Assembly: GCA_025266875.1 (NCBI GenBank)
Contig: JALLLT010000019.1
Location: 310,001 to 374,000 of the forward strand
Origin: Fennellomyces sp. T-0311
Taxonomy: Eukaryota > Mucoromycota > Mucoromycetes > Mucorales > Lichtheimiaceae
Length of the DNA: 64,000 nt
Reading direction: 5' to 3'
Shown in pieces: positions 48,266 to 58,628 of this stretch. A model generated the notes under the pieces. That model was given only the letters and a program-made list of their open reading frames with translations, did not search any database and was not told the origin of the DNA. The translations under genes were made by a program, and so were the position numbers. Every line of letters begins with the position of its first letter. Positions within the stretch are counted from its first letter, which is position 1.

Positions 48266-50413
48266 GCTTAAAAAATATGTGTTTGCTGAAAGAAGAATGA
48301 TCCCTTTTCGTACTTTTTATACTACCTGTTGAGCGTCACGATATATTAACTGATCCACCAATGTGGGGTAAAAGCAAAAAAGCTGATCTCGTGTCACGTA
48401 TATTGAAAATTCACACGACAGGTGGCAAGTTTTAGGTCCATTTGTCTTGATTTAGGCTTATCGGCTTTTGTGCAACGGTGGTCCAAAAGATAAAGCCTTT
48501 TTGTAACTTTATATTTCTGCTTTAGATTATTACTGCTGCTGCACTCCGGAGAAATGGGGATGGTTTTTTTGTTCATGATCTTTTTCCATAGCAAGCCATG
48601 ATTCGTTTATCTAGAAGGTTATATGCAAGTATGCAAAGTAGAAAAAAATACCCGACATGATAAAATTGCGTATATCACTTTTTGGCCATGACCTTTTACA
48701 ACTTGTTTATCCGGATATCCTTGGTTGTGCACCACCACCTTTCGGTAAAAACCGGCGTCCTTTCCAAAATGCTGTAGACCGTTCGGGTAAGGCCGAGCCC
48801 TTAACACTGGGTTTTCTTTCCAGAAGCACCTGTTAGGTTTCGCAAATCAACATCTGATTGCTAAAGAAGAATAAAAAAATTCCCAAAGTAATATCTATCG
48901 CATAATTTCCATGGTAGCTCCTTGTGGCATCCTAGGGCTCTACAACTGCTTGAAAATCACCCCATTCTATATGTGTCATGCTTCTGAGATGGATCCAAGT
49001 GGGTGCCCGTTAGCTTTCTGTTTTGGGAAACTTATGTAGTTGGCAAATAAATCCCAAAACGACGGTGCTGAAAGTCTCAAAATGTACAGTAAAATTGGTT
49101 TTTCCTTAATCAGAGAAATAAATCATAACGAGTATAATATAAAAATTTGCTATGAATTATTGTGGCGGATCCTTCATGATGCTCGAGATGGAATATGTAT
49201 CACGGCAATCCATACCTTCTTTTTACGTAGGACCACCAAGATAATTGATCTGTAGTGAATCTAATTGACAAAGGTTAAAGCTTTGTTCCAAATATGTATT
49301 GACTCGTCGATTTCTGATCACACGCCCCCAGTCCATTTCCGTTTACGCTTTGCACAAAGTGGTGATTGTCTGATGTAACCAGCCATGATTAGAGTTTCAA
49401 CGGATCCAAGCACTTTTTTTTCATGACTGTTATTTTGTGCAAAGAGAAATGGAGTTGAACGTTTCGCTATGGATGTGGTACAAAGGCCTGTGAGGTGACT
49501 CTTACCATACATATTAGTATTCAAGTTGGATCAGCGATGAGCTCGCTTATGCATCAGATCGGAATACGCAGATCCGGTAAAGCCATAGTGAGGCAAATGC
49601 AGGTGTTCAGCGTTATATGTAACTCCGGGCGCGACTGTAAGGTTCCAAGATTGATTCTGTATGCAGCGTTTCTTTTTTTTTTTTGAAAAAAAAAGGGTTT
49701 TATTGGGCGACTGGTTAGAGCAAGCGGAATAGGTACTTATCCAACAATATCGCGCATGCTGTTTCGAAAAAAATAGCATACTCTTGTGGACAAAGCACCA
49801 CCTTTGTTTTTATTAACCATCACAGAATCTAACTTTTTATCCCTGCAAACAAAAAGCTCCTGCAGGTGGCACGAATAAATTTGGGAATTGAGCCCTAACG
49901 TTTCGGTGCTCACTCAGAAAAGTATTGATCTGTGCCTTTGACGTGCTGACATACTTTTGTCATTACCCGACCCCAAAGGATACTAGAGTTATAAAATTAA
50001 CTGTTTCGTAATGCTTACGGTTTGAAAAACCACGTACATAATTTTAAAGAGCTTTCCCTTGTTATTATTATTATTATTTTATGTCGCTTATTGAAGGGTA
50101 CACAGGGTGATGTTTGTGGAAACGTAATTTTATTCTTAGTCATTCCATCCGATATGGATATGCTACCAACTCCAATGCTTATAAGATGTGCGAAAGTAGA
50201 AGATGGGGATCCAGCTATCTTTTGTCAGTGATAAACCCAATCATAGTTTGGCTGAACATAAGCACTGACACAAAGTTTGTGGTATGTATCGCTTAACGAG
50301 AAAAAGGCTTTCAAATGACGAGACCAGAAATAAACTTATGTTTTATTGAAGAAAGTTGCTTTCTATTTGTACTGATGATGAGTTGGGACAGAGAAGACCA
50401 ATGTTTTGTGTAA
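48266..50413. other. Intergenic region
   Basis: No gene can be supported. A minus-strand patch at 48619-48807 looks weakly coding. An ATT microsatellite lies near 50060-50082. The remainder is AT-rich. Confidence 0.35.
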
Positions 50414-50606
50414 TACTGGATTTTTCCTAGTAATTGGGAAGGGTTAATTTCTCAGATTGGGAGGCTAAAATCTGGTTTGGGAGCACAGGCATTTTCTCCG
50501 GAAAAAGTATTTGGGAGCAACAGCACTTTCTTATTGGGACACTTATTTTATCGATTTGGGCACATTCTGCAAAAGCACAATGGGGTATCATTTATGTCGA
50601 GATAAA
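50414..50606 (+). repeat. Left arm of ~190-bp inverted repeat
   Basis: It begins TACTGGATTTTTCCT and is nearly identical to the reverse complement of 53868-54047. The two arms bracket 3.6 kb of mobile-element remains. Confidence 0.85.
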
Positions 50607-50628
50607 GTATAGAAAATAGATAAATATA

Positions 50629-50850
50629 TCATCTCTTCACAGACACATCTTGGGAGAAATCCTTGGTTTCTATATGCTCATCTTCTTGATGATTTTCATC
50701 CTCATCCGAACTATCCTCATTTTCGCTTTCCGTTGTTGGAGGGGTAGGGTTTTCGATTAATGCTAGAACCGTTTGTGGTTCTCTTTCTTCTAATATTTCT
50801 TCTCTGATCAGATCAAATGGATCTCTGATCAGATCGAATGGATTATCCAC
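50629..50850 (-). CDS. Short acidic open frame
   Basis: A 73-residue frame starting MDNPFDLIRDPFDLIREEIL contains a perfect internal duplication (NPFDLIRDPFDLIRE) and a Glu/Asp-rich stretch. It lies just downstream of the transposase fragment on the same strand and may be its decayed partner or a separate short gene. Low confidence as a real gene. Confidence 0.3.
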   Translation of the reverse strand: MDNPFDLIRDPFDLIREEILEEREPQTVLALIENPTPPTTESENEDSSDEDENHQEDEHIETKDFSQDVSVKR

Positions 50851-50879
50851 GTTTTCCCATCTAGTTCGGGGCTGGTTCT

Positions 50880-51470
50880 ATTTTCAGACGTGGACTATGC
50901 AGAGTGGCGTATCCATCCTTGGCAGTCCTCTGCCGTTACCATTCGAGACGACTTTACAATGCGATCCGTCAAGGTATCCTTGGGTATCAGGACTTCTCGT
51001 TTGACGCCTGACTTTAGCTTCGACCAGTACTCTTCAATAGAATTTAAAAACGGAGACCAAGGGGAGGGGGCAAATATCGAAGAAAGTACCCTTGTGCGTT
51101 ATCCGTTACCAAAAATCTTCTCTGCATGTCGAGTTCGTCCAACAGGCCCATGAGGTTGTTCAGGAATGCGTTGAAATGTTCAGCCCTTGTGCCGACAATA
51201 CCAACCACCTTCGTTACGCCGGAATCTGTCTTGGTTCTCTTCGCTCCAGTTGCTCTTTGTGGTCTTCTCATGGACAGAAGCAGAACACCTTCTCCGGTTA
51301 TGGTACCCAAAATGGAAATGTTGATGCCTCGCTGTGTTGGAACAGTTGCTTTCGCTGGAGCTCCTCTTTGTGATCTGCCAAAATTACGTCTGATGTGGAG
51401 GCTGAAACCGGCTTCGTCGATGAAGACGCACTTTTGGTAATGGAGCGGAGACTGCATGACAAGGGTTGTA
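50880..51470 (-). pseudogene. Tc1/mariner-type transposase fragment (DDE_3 domain)
   Basis: The minus strand reads CVFIDEAGFSLHIRRNFGRS (first catalytic Asp), then FLVTDNA (second Asp). After a frameshift near 51090 it continues FAPSPWSPFLNSIEEYWSKL, with the third acidic residue in SIEEYW. The three motifs are in the order and spacing of IS630/Tc1/mariner DDE transposases. The N-terminal DNA-binding part is missing; the reading frame upstream is interrupted by the MITE at 51473-51644. Not functional. Confidence 0.85.
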
Positions 51471-51472
51471 TA

Positions 51473-51644
51473 CAGTGGCCGCTTTATATAATGATATTTT
51501 ATATAACGATAATTCGATATAACGATACAATTCTCGATGCATCGAAACAGTAATCACTGCCAAATCACATTTTATATAACGATATTTTGATATAACGATA
51601 AAGTTTGGGCTGCACCATCGTATCGTTATATAAAGCGGCCACTG
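51473..51644. mobile_element. 172-bp MITE with CAGTGGCCGC ends
   Basis: The terminal inverted repeats start CAGTGGCCGCTTTATATAA and are flanked by TA on both sides (51471-51472 and 51645-51646), the target duplication of Tc1/mariner elements. The interior consists of repeats of an ATAACGATA-type motif. It sits inside the transposase fragment. A second copy of this MITE, itself interrupted, lies at 56574-58626. Confidence 0.9.
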
Positions 51645-51847
51645 TAGTTCATTCGTTTCTCAATTGTAGCTGGGGCAAAAAAGATAACTGTGCGCTTACA
51701 AATTGCTCAGCTGATTTGCATACTTGGAACCAATAGCAAGTTCACTTTTTGCTTTGAAAATTGTTTTATACACTGTTCTTAACAATGTGCCTTGTATTAC
51801 AGAATGCTTGATGCTGTAATCTGTGTACTTGTTCCGTTTCACTCTTA

Positions 51848-52090
51848 AAGCATCTCCAGCGGACTCGCTAATTTTCTGCTAAATTTGTTGAGTGCCAGTT
51901 TTAGTTTTCGCTAAGGGCAAGACAGATTTCCAGTGGAATCGCTATTTAGCGATATGAACCTGCCTTTAGATATTTAGCGAGCAAAGCGTTTAAAACGCCG
52001 AAAATTGTAGATTTGGCGCATGGGAAAGCGAGACCGTTGGAATGCCAGTCAGTCGCTATTTGTGATTTAGCGAATCCGCTGAAGATGCTC
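51848..52090. mobile_element. 243-bp PIF/Harbinger-type MITE
   Basis: The ends are about 24-bp inverted repeats of the type AGCATCTCCAGCGGACTCGC with two mismatches. A TTA trinucleotide flanks both ends (51845-51847 and 52091-52093), the target duplication typical of PIF/Harbinger elements. The interior repeats GCTAA/TTAGC motifs and has no coding potential. Confidence 0.85.
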
Positions 52091-52249
52091 TTACTTTATG
52101 ACTGTGTTCCATTCCTGTAATAGTACGGGTAAAAACAACTACCGATTTATTGCAGGTATTTCCTTAATGATATGTGATATGATTGGGGGGGGGATGCTAT
52201 CTCTATTACACTATCTCCCCTCAACTAAAGCTGAGGTTCCATGAAAGGG

Positions 52250-52912
52250 GTACAGCTGCTCTTGATTTGCGGCAGTTGTCTTAGTATACTTCTTGGTTTC
52301 ATGTTTGATCGTATAATTTGTTTTCATCGCATTGTTAAACTTGATGATACGCCATGGACCAGAGAACTTTGGATCTGGGAACTTTCACGTCTCTTTGGGT
52401 CGAAGTCGCAACACCAGATCGCTTACTTGAAATGTTGGTCGCTTAGCTCGTTTTTGGTCGTAATACTTTTTCTGCCTCTCTTGTGCCTTTTGTATGTTTG
52501 CCTTGACTTGTCCTTGCAATACTGGGATGTAGCGGTTGAGATAAGCTATCCATGATTCTGAATTGTGTGATCGCATGACCGGAGGTTATATGTTGTATAT
52601 TGGCGGTAGCACTGCCTGTCTCCCAAATATTGCTTGAAACGGGGACACTCCAGTAGACGCCTGCTTGCTTGTGTTGACTCCAAATGTTACAGAAGGCAAG
52701 TATTGATCCTATTGTTCTGATTTGTCCTCGACATAGATGGCCAATGCGGTTTTTAGGGTCCTATTCATGAGCTCCACTAAGCCGTCACTTTGTGGATGCT
52801 CCACACTCGTTGTCGACCTTGATATTCCCAAACGCTGGCATACCAGTTGCATGGCTTCAGATATGAAATTGCTGCCGTTATCGGTGATGAGCTTCTTGAT
52901 GCTATGCATTTA
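52250..52912 (-). pseudogene. Ty3/gypsy retrotransposon integrase fragment
   Basis: The minus strand reads KKLITDNGSNFISEAMQLVC, then VEHPQSDGLVELMNRTLKTA, which are the second Asp and the Glu region of a retroviral-type integrase core. It continues FGVNTSKQASTGVSPFQAIF and GRQAVLPPIYN, typical of gypsy elements, and ends with a C-terminal chromatin-binding-like stretch (KKYYDQKRAKRPTFQVSDLV). At least one stop (before 52576) breaks it. LTRs, reverse transcriptase and gag are absent. Confidence 0.85.
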
Positions 52913-52939
52913 TAACAATACATACTGTCTATTCTAACA

Positions 52940-53831
52940 ATTTGGAGCAGAGGAGTTTATCAAAGTACTGCATGCAAAGAGAGCTGGAGTTGAATACCAA
53001 TGTGCCACTGAATTACCGGTTGTACTGGAGGTCAAGCAACATTTCATTTCGCAAAGCGAGCACATACACTTGCGAGCACAAAGATCAAACAACAAGAAGA
53101 GCAGCTTCAACTAGTCCAGCAAGATGGAGAATCGAACCAAAGTCATTACCTTCAACAACTACAACAGTTTCAACAATCGTATCAGGTTGAATTGGAACAA
53201 GCTCAGAAATCCCAACAACAGCATTACATTTAGCAGCTTCAGCAACTTCAACAATCGTACCAGGCCGAGCTAGAAAAAGCACAACAAGTACAGCAGCAAC
53301 ATTATCTCATGGAAATCCAAAAGCACGAGCAGTTGCACAAGAATCTCAACAGCACCAGCATGAACTGGAGCTTCAACAAGCTCACCAATCGTAACAGCAT
53401 CGTCAGCTGATGCAACAGCTTCAGCAAGCACACCCGCTTGAGCTGTAACAAGCCCAGGCTGCACAACAGATGCAGTTGCTTCAGGAAATCCAACAGCCTC
53501 GGATGCACAAACGCCCAAAGCGTGAACAGAAGGCCGCAGCAAAAGCAGAAGGCTCATCAAGTGCGAGTAAATAGGCGAAAAGAGAAAGCGTGGTGCGCAA
53601 AATTTTCCCAAGAACTATTTTGCAGCGATATACGAGTATTTCAACCAGTTAAAAACGGCTCGAAATGTAGAAGATGAGTTGGATTTTCTGAAGGCAACGC
53701 TGCAGCGTAGAAAAGATCTGTACAAGAAAAATATCAAGTACCAACGATTTATCAACAAGATGGATCATGATAACCCTGATACTATGGATGAAGTGCTTAG
53801 CTCACTAAAGCAGATGTATATGGAAGAATAA
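52940..53831 (+). pseudogene. Gln-rich coiled-coil protein, broken by stops
   Basis: The plus strand encodes a long series of Gln/Glu/Leu heptad-like repeats (for example HYLQQLQQFQQSYQVELEQA and QQSYQAELEKAQQVQQQHYL), interrupted by TAG and TAA codons standing where neighbouring repeats have CAG or CAA, and by at least two frameshifts. The C-terminal part is in one frame to the stop at 53829-53831 (AAIYEYFNQLKTARNVEDEL onwards). The domain before the repeats (KRAGVEYQCATELPVVLEVK) is unrecognised. The gene is degenerate. Confidence 0.65.
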
Positions 53832-53867
53832 ACTTTTTTCTGCTGTCGGTCATCACTTTGTCTTTAA

Positions 53868-54047
53868 TGATAAGTATCCCATTTTGCTTTTGCAGAATGT
53901 GGCCAAAGCGATAAAATAAATGTCCCAATAAGAAAGTACTGTTGCTCCCAAATACTTTTTCCGGAGAAAATGCCTGTGCTCCCAAACCAGATTTTAGCCT
54001 CCCAATCTGAGAAATTAACCCTTCCCATCACGAGGAAAAATCCAGTA
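53868..54047 (-). repeat. Right arm of ~190-bp inverted repeat
   Basis: Reverse complement of 50414-50606 with about a dozen differences by eye. Its outer end is TACTGGATTTTTCCT read from 54047 inward. Confidence 0.85.
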
Positions 54048-54840
54048 GTCCCAAGGATCCATGTTATCACCGAGTCTCATATGATCTTGCCATATTGTCG
54101 AAGAGACCGGTGATCTGAGACCAAGTTAACGGAGTTGCCTTACATGATCGGTAACGCCGGATCAAGGTTGCACATAAGAGCAAATTGGGCAATTGATAAC
54201 TGCACGATTGTTGATATCGTAAAGACATTGATATAATCAAGGACTAAGGAAAAGCATGTAACCATGGATGATGGTGTATGTTGAGGATACGACAAAGATG
54301 CTGGTCGATCAGTGGCCTACTTTACGTGTCGACTCCAGCCTTGTTCTGGCCAACCCTTTTCCGTTACTTGTGCTCCCAAACTCTGTCTTCGTTGATGCCA
54401 TATCTTCCGACCCTTCGGCTCCAAGCGCAATCATCCTCTCACTATCAACCAGCTTCGTATGTCAACATAAACTTTGTATAATTCACGTGCTTCATCATAC
54501 CTCGCTTTCCAATCCTATACTCATTGATGCTTTGCTTTCCAACCTTTCATCCCATCCCTACAATTCCTGTCAATCTACCACATACCAAAATCAATAAAAC
54601 TAACAACCGCATTTATTACCTTGTGAAGCGATTGAGTCGGGGTGCATCGATAAAAGACGGTCAAGGGAACAGAAGAGTCGCTCAAATAGGCTGAAAGAGA
54701 CTGTTTTGAAGGTTGGAAGCTGTGCCTTTCGTCTTGGCAGAATATAGCACACTCAACGGTGGGAAATCAGGGCGGTTATTCAGCCTATCGACAGAGGAAA
54801 TACGGCTAAAGTCGATATCATCTAACCACAGAGCATGTTG
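54048..54840. other. Spacer next to the dispersed module
   Basis: A 109-residue frame at 54268-54597 is Ser/Leu-rich without recognisable features. Possibly further decayed exons of the module at 54.85 kb. Confidence 0.3.
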
Positions 54841-54849
54841 AAACGAGAG

Positions 54850-55628
54850 GTTACATACTGAATAACAACATCTCAGTTTCCAACTCTTCCACGGCATCAA
54901 TCTGGTACAAGTCGTCAGTGGATTTCTCTTAGGTCTTTTTTTTCCAGTCTCTCTTGCCCGCCTTGGCAGAGTAACACGCTGAAAGGTCGCTGCGGGTGGG
55001 TCATACCTCATCCACTGTCATGGACTGATGGATGTGTCTGAGAACGTTGTGGCCTGAGGATATTCCTGTGATGCAGTAAGGTAGAGTTGTTGATGTGGAT
55101 CCAGCATATACACAAGCGTATAGGCGACGGTCCAGACTGTTCTTCTATCGGTAATTTCAGCTTCAAGTCGTATGTCTTCTTATTGATGACGGTATATGTA
55201 TAGGTCAAGCGCACAAGATTACCATTTGACACACATAACAATTGAGACCTCTTATTTACGGGCCAAAGCAACTTCTCTTCCTTCTTGCTGTTTATGTCAA
55301 CAAAGTGCATATTTCTCCTCCAAAATATCATCATGGCCAATCTGTACATTAAAGCAACTGCTTCTCCCATCTTACTACATTAAAATGCATGTACTTTTAT
55401 GTTTCCTTCCAAATATATTTCTATCCAAAATTATGCTGAGAGGGTCCATGTTCTGTCTGTGGTCTGACGAGCCATTCTTGCATTGTGAACAGTAGTTCGT
55501 ATAAAGCACATATCGATGTATTATCATTCATCCATCGCTCACTTCTCCAGTACTTGACTGTACATGTACTTCAAACGTATACAATGTACTCATCCATCAT
55601 GTCCGCAATGAAATAGTGTATGAGATCT
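54850..55628. repeat. Dispersed repeat, copy B (module terminus plus shared tail)
   Basis: The first part (54890-55060) matches 27660-27830, including a GTACAAGTCGTCAG donor-like site (GTAAAAGTCACCAG in the other copy) and a conserved terminal-exon-like stretch (WQSNTLKGRCGWVIPHPLSW then a stop at DGCV). The rest (55025-55628) matches 29140-29740. Copy B thus lacks the 1.3 kb that separates these two blocks at 27.8-29.1 kb. A minus-strand frame of 120 residues (55370-55008) is open here. Confidence 0.85.
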
Positions 55629-56571
55629 TTCGTAGAGCGTACCAAATCCTGCACATAATGTGATGGATCAAAATGATGGCTATAGTTTCCGAATCAACTG
55701 GATGGTTAATTTTACTCGAACGTTGTCAGTACGTACTCACGACAAGGGCATCGTCGAGTTAATTAGGCTCGTGCAATAGAAGTGTTGATCGTGCTCATTA
55801 GTGTTTTTTTTACAGTACTGTGTCGATGGGTACGGGCCGTAGACGACTTGATCATATTTTTGTGTTGGCAAATGTGCAGGTTCAGTGAATTCGGTAGATG
55901 AAAAGCGCAACGTGACCCATTCCATAATGATAAAGAAGTCTCCTTTCTTTCTCAGTCAGCAAAAGCACACGTTTCCTTTTCATAAAACCGTGCGAATAAA
56001 TGTGCCCATATTAGTATATCTAGTGCAGCCTCGTTGTTAGTAATGGTACTTACCATACCTAATATCTCAAGGCGCATTCGCGGTCGGCATTCCCAAGTAT
56101 TACATGAATCGAATAGCAAACGCATATATAAGAGCGGCTACACCGTATGATATAAACGCTACATTTCTCTTCCATTCGTTCTATTTTCAACGTATAATGT
56201 AAGCCTATAGTTTCCTTTCGCACACCCTTCCCTGAATATTCCATCATACGCAATTGACTGGAGGAGGGATATGAAGGACGTCTTAAAAACATGTGAATTA
56301 ACCCGTGTGTATGTAGTTTTGGCTATATTGCGTTGTGGAGTTCATTCAACATTGATGTTGCTAGTTGAATTGCACTTATGGTGTCAATATTATTTGAGTT
56401 GAGGCAGCAAATTGCATCTTTTGAAAGGAAACGTGTCTGATGACAGCGAATGTCACAAGGCACATGCGGAAAAAGTCTTTAGAAAAGGTTCAAGTATTCA
56501 AAAATAATAGTCAAGTAAGCTAAAATCTTTCACTTGCATTAAAACTTGCCGGAAAAATTTAGAAAGATATG
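55629..56571. other. AT-rich spacer
   Basis: No supportable gene; short minus-strand frames at 55737-55925 and 56059-56292 have no motifs. Confidence 0.35.
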
Positions 56572-56622
56572 TACAGTGGCCGCTCGCTATAATGATATTT
56601 TACATAACGATATTTCGATATA

Positions 56623-58505
56623 AAGGTGCGGAAAAAAAGATACACTCCCCTTTTTGTCTGACAAGTACTTTGCCTAGTTTTTTACGGTTTTTTACTAAGA
56701 TAGTCACAAATTTGAGCTTAGTAAAGCGTGTTCCTGACACCTTGTTTCAGTACTTCCACTTAAGAACATCATGTCAAACGAAGATTGGACACCTCCCAAG
56801 CGTAATGCAGCAGCCATGTCGGCCAATGAATACTGCATTGTTATGCAAGTACTTCATTCTTTGAAGCAAAAAACGGTTTTACCCAATGTAACACGTGGCA
56901 CGAAACTACGCAAGCTACTTGCTATGGTCTGTGGCGTGTCACTCGACGTTGCGCAACACGCCATTCATATGTACAATCATCAACAATCACCCACCAACAC
57001 ATCAGCGATCGGACGTCCAAAATTGGAACTCGAACATGAGTACACAAGAACAATTCGCGAGATCGTGCTCGAGGCCAACCGTAAGGCAGAGCCTATGTCT
57101 GCGGTTAGTCTTAGCAAGCTGCTCCTTGCACAAGGGCACGTTGTTGGAGAGCGAACGTTGCGCAACCACCTTCGACATATAGGATTATACTATGGGAAAG
57201 GTCATAGACAGAACATCCTGCATGACACCGTGGCCAATGTTCAGTATCGACACACTTACCTTGAAAAACGACTAGCGAACTTGAACAGCAATAGTCTTCC
57301 AATCCAGCCCGAGGTTTTTTTGGACGAGTCCTACTGTCATCTTTTCCACCAGCAAAAGCTGACCTGGTTGCCTCATGGTGGAACAGTAAAGGATGCTGGA
57401 AGGAAACAGATGATGGTGATCTTCGGTGCCTTCGTTGTTGAGCGGCAGGACAGCAAGCTGCGTGCTGAAATAGTGAAGGGCGAGAAAGGCTTACTTATGT
57501 GACCAGTTAAAGGATTGCCTCGCGGCAAACGACTAAGCAAGTTGGTAGATCTGTAGCTGACAATGACGCTTGGAAAGATCTTCCTGAGGCCGTTCGTGAA
57601 GCCAACATCACGCCCGATCTACATGACTACCACGGGAACTTCAACGCCGAGTTATTTGAATCAATATTTGAAGATCTATGCCAAACACTTTCTGAAAGGC
57701 ATGGTGCATGTCATATCCATATGGATGGTGCAAAGTATCACATGCGAAAGGAAAACGCCATTCCTGCAATGTCTTGGAACATGACGAAGATCAATGAATG
57801 GTACGGTTCCCAAGATTATGTGAGACGCCCAACAATGCGACGAGGTGCCAAGTACATCAAGAAACAGTTGGTTGATCATGCAAAGCGGTACCAAGACCGG
57901 GTTACATATGCATCATATGAAATCGCTCGCAAATATGGGCATACCATCATGAAAACTCCTCCATACCATTGCGAGCTGCAAGCTATCGAAGGTCTATGGG
58001 GAGTCGTAAAAGAGAAGGTAAAAGTAAGGCACTCTAGCGCTAAAGATACCATGTTAAGACTACGAAACTGTCTAATGGGAACTTTTGCTGAAGTGCCTGA
58101 ACAAACCCTCATCTCTCTGTATTGCAAGTCCGTCGATTGGTGCAACACTTACCAGACCTTGCGTGAAGAAGGTAGAGATCAAGGAATTGAGCCAGACGAG
58201 TCTGATATGGGGGATGCAAGTGTAGGAGAAGGTAGCGAAGATGACGAACAAGATGAGCAATAAATTTTGAACTTGGAAAAATTTCGGAGTAATCAATTTA
58301 AATTTTCTTGTTTGCTCAAATATTTTTATTAAGAGTTCACCTATATGCAATGCACATTAAATGTTGCTCGATCACAAAGATATTTACAAGAGCAATTACT
58401 CTAGGTGTAGGCTATGATATGTATTAATTTCAAGTAGGCTTTCATAGTAGAAATGGGGCGGTTTTTTGATTTGAATAGGGGAGTGGATCTTTTTTTCCGC
58501 ACCTC
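56623..58505 (+). mobile_element. 1.88-kb Tc1/mariner-like DNA transposon
   Basis: About 28-bp terminal inverted repeats (AGGTGCGGAAAAAAAGAT core) are present at 56624-56651 and 58477-58504. TA (56621-56622 and 58506-58507) is duplicated at the insertion point inside the MITE. It carries one plus-strand transposase gene. The near-perfect ends and single major lesion in the gene suggest a fairly recent arrival. Confidence 0.92.
56771..58263 (+). pseudogene. Tc1/mariner-like DDE transposase, one broken region
   Basis: The first frame (56771-57502) has an N-terminal helix-turn-helix region, then GRPKLELEHEYTRTIREIVL and the first catalytic Asp in EVFLDESYCHLFHQQKLTWL. After a break at about 57490-57540 the frame continues from about 57540 to 58263 with the second Asp in HIHMDGAKYHMRKENAIPA and the Glu in PPYHCELQAIEGLWGVVKEK. 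The tail is acidic. Order and spacing fit a DDE transposase of the Tc1/mariner group. The break (stop plus frame change) has no convincing intron, so this copy is probably inactive. Confidence 0.88.
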
Positions 58506-58628
58506 TAACGATATAATTTCCAATTCACCAGGGTGGTACGCAGTAAAATATCGTTTTACATTGGCTGCTTGCTATAACGATATGACGGTGCAGCCAAAAT
58601 CACATCGTTATAGCAAGCGGCCACTGTA

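Larger units (their letters stand above)
56574..58626. mobile_element. Second copy of the CAGTGGCCGC MITE, split by an insertion
   Basis: The ends match the MITE at 51473-51644 and are flanked by TA (56572-56573 and 58627-58628). The left half stops at 56622 and the right half resumes at 58506, at the point where the intact MITE reads CGATATAACGATA. The inserted DNA is the Tc1-like transposon described separately. Confidence 0.88.

Noticed and set aside
53100..53560. Genetic code with TAA and TAG read as glutamine
   Set aside because: All other genes here use TAA and TAG as ordinary stops and have CAA and CAG for Gln. The same region also has frameshifts, so it is a pseudogene.
50414..54047. 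A single intact 3.6-kb transposon with 190-bp terminal repeats
   Set aside because: The contents come from at least four different element classes and none spans the interval, so a single functional element is not supported.
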